From contig OY294070.1 in NCBI GenBank assembly GCA_958510875.1, positions 5,394,001-5,458,000 on the forward strand: DNA of 64,000 bases, written 5' to 3'. The notes beneath the pieces were generated by a model. That model made no database searches. It saw only the letters and a program-made list of their open reading frames with translations, and was not told the DNA's origin. The position numbers and the translations under genes are program-made. Positions 62,641 to 64,000 of the stretch are shown piece by piece; positions within the stretch are counted from its first letter, which is position 1; every line of letters begins with the position of its first letter. The stretch is from Endomychus coccineus. Lineage: Eukaryota; Arthropoda; Insecta; Coleoptera; Endomychidae.

Positions 62641-64000
62641 TTACTCGAAAATCTCCAATCGCAACAAATTACAATGTTTCATGAAACAGTAATCTACAGA
62701 AAAGTTGGGGTGTTTCTTACCCTACGTTCCTCTAGTTCTAGACGTTTCTGGTATAAATTAATATTTTTGTTTATTGACATAATTAAGAAATCGCATATTT
62801 ATTTCCCATTTTACATTTCATAATTTTATCCTAAATCGTTTCGAAGATATTAACAAAAGTCGATCTTCAGGATTCAATCGAGGGTTGTAGCATGTAGCTC
62901 CCTTGGAAAGCATTCTTCGACCCATGTTTAAATGAAGTTTAAAAAAAAATCCTAGAAATAAGCTCCTGAAGTCTCGGGAATTCATTTCCGGACAACCTGT
63001 ATAAGCGCTCATATGGACTGCTAGCAGACTGCCATCCTCTGTGCAAGGAATCAAGCAAGCTGTTATATAGAAATGTCTTTCGTTTTGTTTTCGTATTTGT
63101 TTGGCCAAGGCCATGAGCGCGGTGGAATTTAAAGGTACTGTCGAAGAGCGGCAAATTCAAATTGTTCACGTTTTATCTATTCAAGTCTGGCAACAAACCA
63201 TTTAAGAAAATTGCACGGATTAGATCATTTAAAAGGTATTCACGATGTGGTTGAATTGTTAATGATCTTGTACAGAAGTGTATTGCTGGCAGTCCATACG
63301 TAGGTAATATGTTCAATTGGTTTTACTCAAAGCCGACTAATTTCACAATAAAAAAAGCATAAACGTACTGGTTAACTATATGTTTACATGTTTATATGTT
63401 GAATGTGTATATTTATTAGGCCTACTTAATGTTTCAAGCCTAAAACAAATAATTATACAGTAATTTTTTTTATCTACCGTACAGCCGGAAACCTAATTGG
63501 CGCTTGTATTTTGCAACCATTTTGATCTGAAAACAAAAAAGTTTATCTTCCAGCGGGCAAAGATTCCCCCAAAAGTGCATGCGGCCATTTTTTTTTATTA
63601 TTTGGTACCAAGAACTATATTTTTTATGTATTTGACCAAATTCTTAGAGGATGATTGTAGGTTAAGGACAGTATCTCTTGAACATTTGCTTTAATTATCG
63701 CTATTTCACAAATCTCGGCTGCTTATTGTAGATTCTCACTAATAAACGTGTTTAATAACTCGAGGAATACGCATATACGACACCACACCACACCATTCAG
63801 AGCTAAGACGCTACTGAGAACTAGGTGAACAGTTTGGATGTGTCCCACTATTATATCATCAGGGTAAGAACCCGTAACATTTTCCAAATTTATTTAAAAG
63901 GAAAGGATCTTAGGATTCTGTCGAGCAGCGGGATATCCAAATACCCACTGAAAACGTAGCAGAAGATAGTGTACAAGGGGCTTTGCCTAAGTGCACTACG
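62641..64000. other. Right edge, nothing recognised
   Basis: Several short frames (62818-63114 minus, 62939-63169 minus, 63497-63694 plus) overlap each other and have no family features. No repeat ends or splice-supported exons were found. Confidence 0.35.

Overview
The window is animal nuclear DNA, very probably from an insect. The genes are AT-rich and intron-bearing, there is a ZAD-type C2H2 zinc-finger gene (an arthropod expansion), and the transposons are those common in insect genomes: Polinton/Maverick, P-like, Penelope-like, Helentron, mariner, hAT and CR1/Jockey-type LINEs. I cannot name the species; a beetle or another transposon-rich insect would fit.

Host genes. Four can be modelled exon by exon. 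(1) LSM12 on the minus strand (14526-19481), four exons found, the last exon not located. (2) Mitochondrial delta-1-pyrroline-5-carboxylate dehydrogenase (ALDH4A1/P5CDH) on the minus strand (38702-49906): 11 exons that join in frame to 569 residues, including the tiny presequence exon. (3) A ZAD + ~19-finger zinc-finger protein on the plus strand (51175-53412), divergent from P5CDH. (4) A THAP-domain protein on the plus strand (57906-59073), four exons. A 3' terminal exon of an unrecognised gene lies at 3-380. The introns and intergenic spaces are packed with repeats.

The main feature is at 20359-35252: a 14.9-kb Polinton/Maverick (adintovirus-like) element. It begins with AG, has long terminal inverted repeats of about 1.8 kb and is flanked by a 6-bp target duplication (TGCTTG). 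It carries a packaging ATPase, a conserved 354-residue protein, a fiber-like protein, a retroviral-type integrase with a chromodomain-like tail, a phospholipase-A2-domain protein, an adenain-type protease, a penton-like protein, a probable major capsid protein, an MSV199-domain protein with a 50-bp intron, and on the opposite strand a small membrane glycoprotein. No protein-primed DNA polymerase (PolB) or other replication enzyme is visible. The left terminal repeat is present twice in tandem. The protease frame opens in the -1 frame at an A AAA AAC heptamer just before the PLA2 stop codon, so it may be made by ribosomal frameshifting. The integrase frame has one in-frame TGA.

The Polinton sits inside a THAP-encoding remnant of a P-superfamily DNA transposon (20053-35558; ends CACGGTCGTA; 8-bp target duplication GTTTACAC). 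Short relatives of that transposon are scattered at 4572, 5590 and 60722, so the nested insertions can be ordered in time.

Other regions: 381-3700 is AT-rich with no visible gene. 3.9-5.9 kb is a tandem segmental duplication holding hAT transposase fragments. 7-9.5 kb is a diverged tandem repeat. 9.5-13.4 kb holds fold-back elements around a Helentron remnant. A nearly complete LINE lies antisense in LSM12 intron 2. P5CDH introns hold a 1.9-kb minisatellite, a TIR element with a 97-codon ORF, a 1.4-kb Penelope-like palindrome and a deleted mariner. 53.5-56.3 kb and 61.4-62.6 kb hold MITE and LINE debris.
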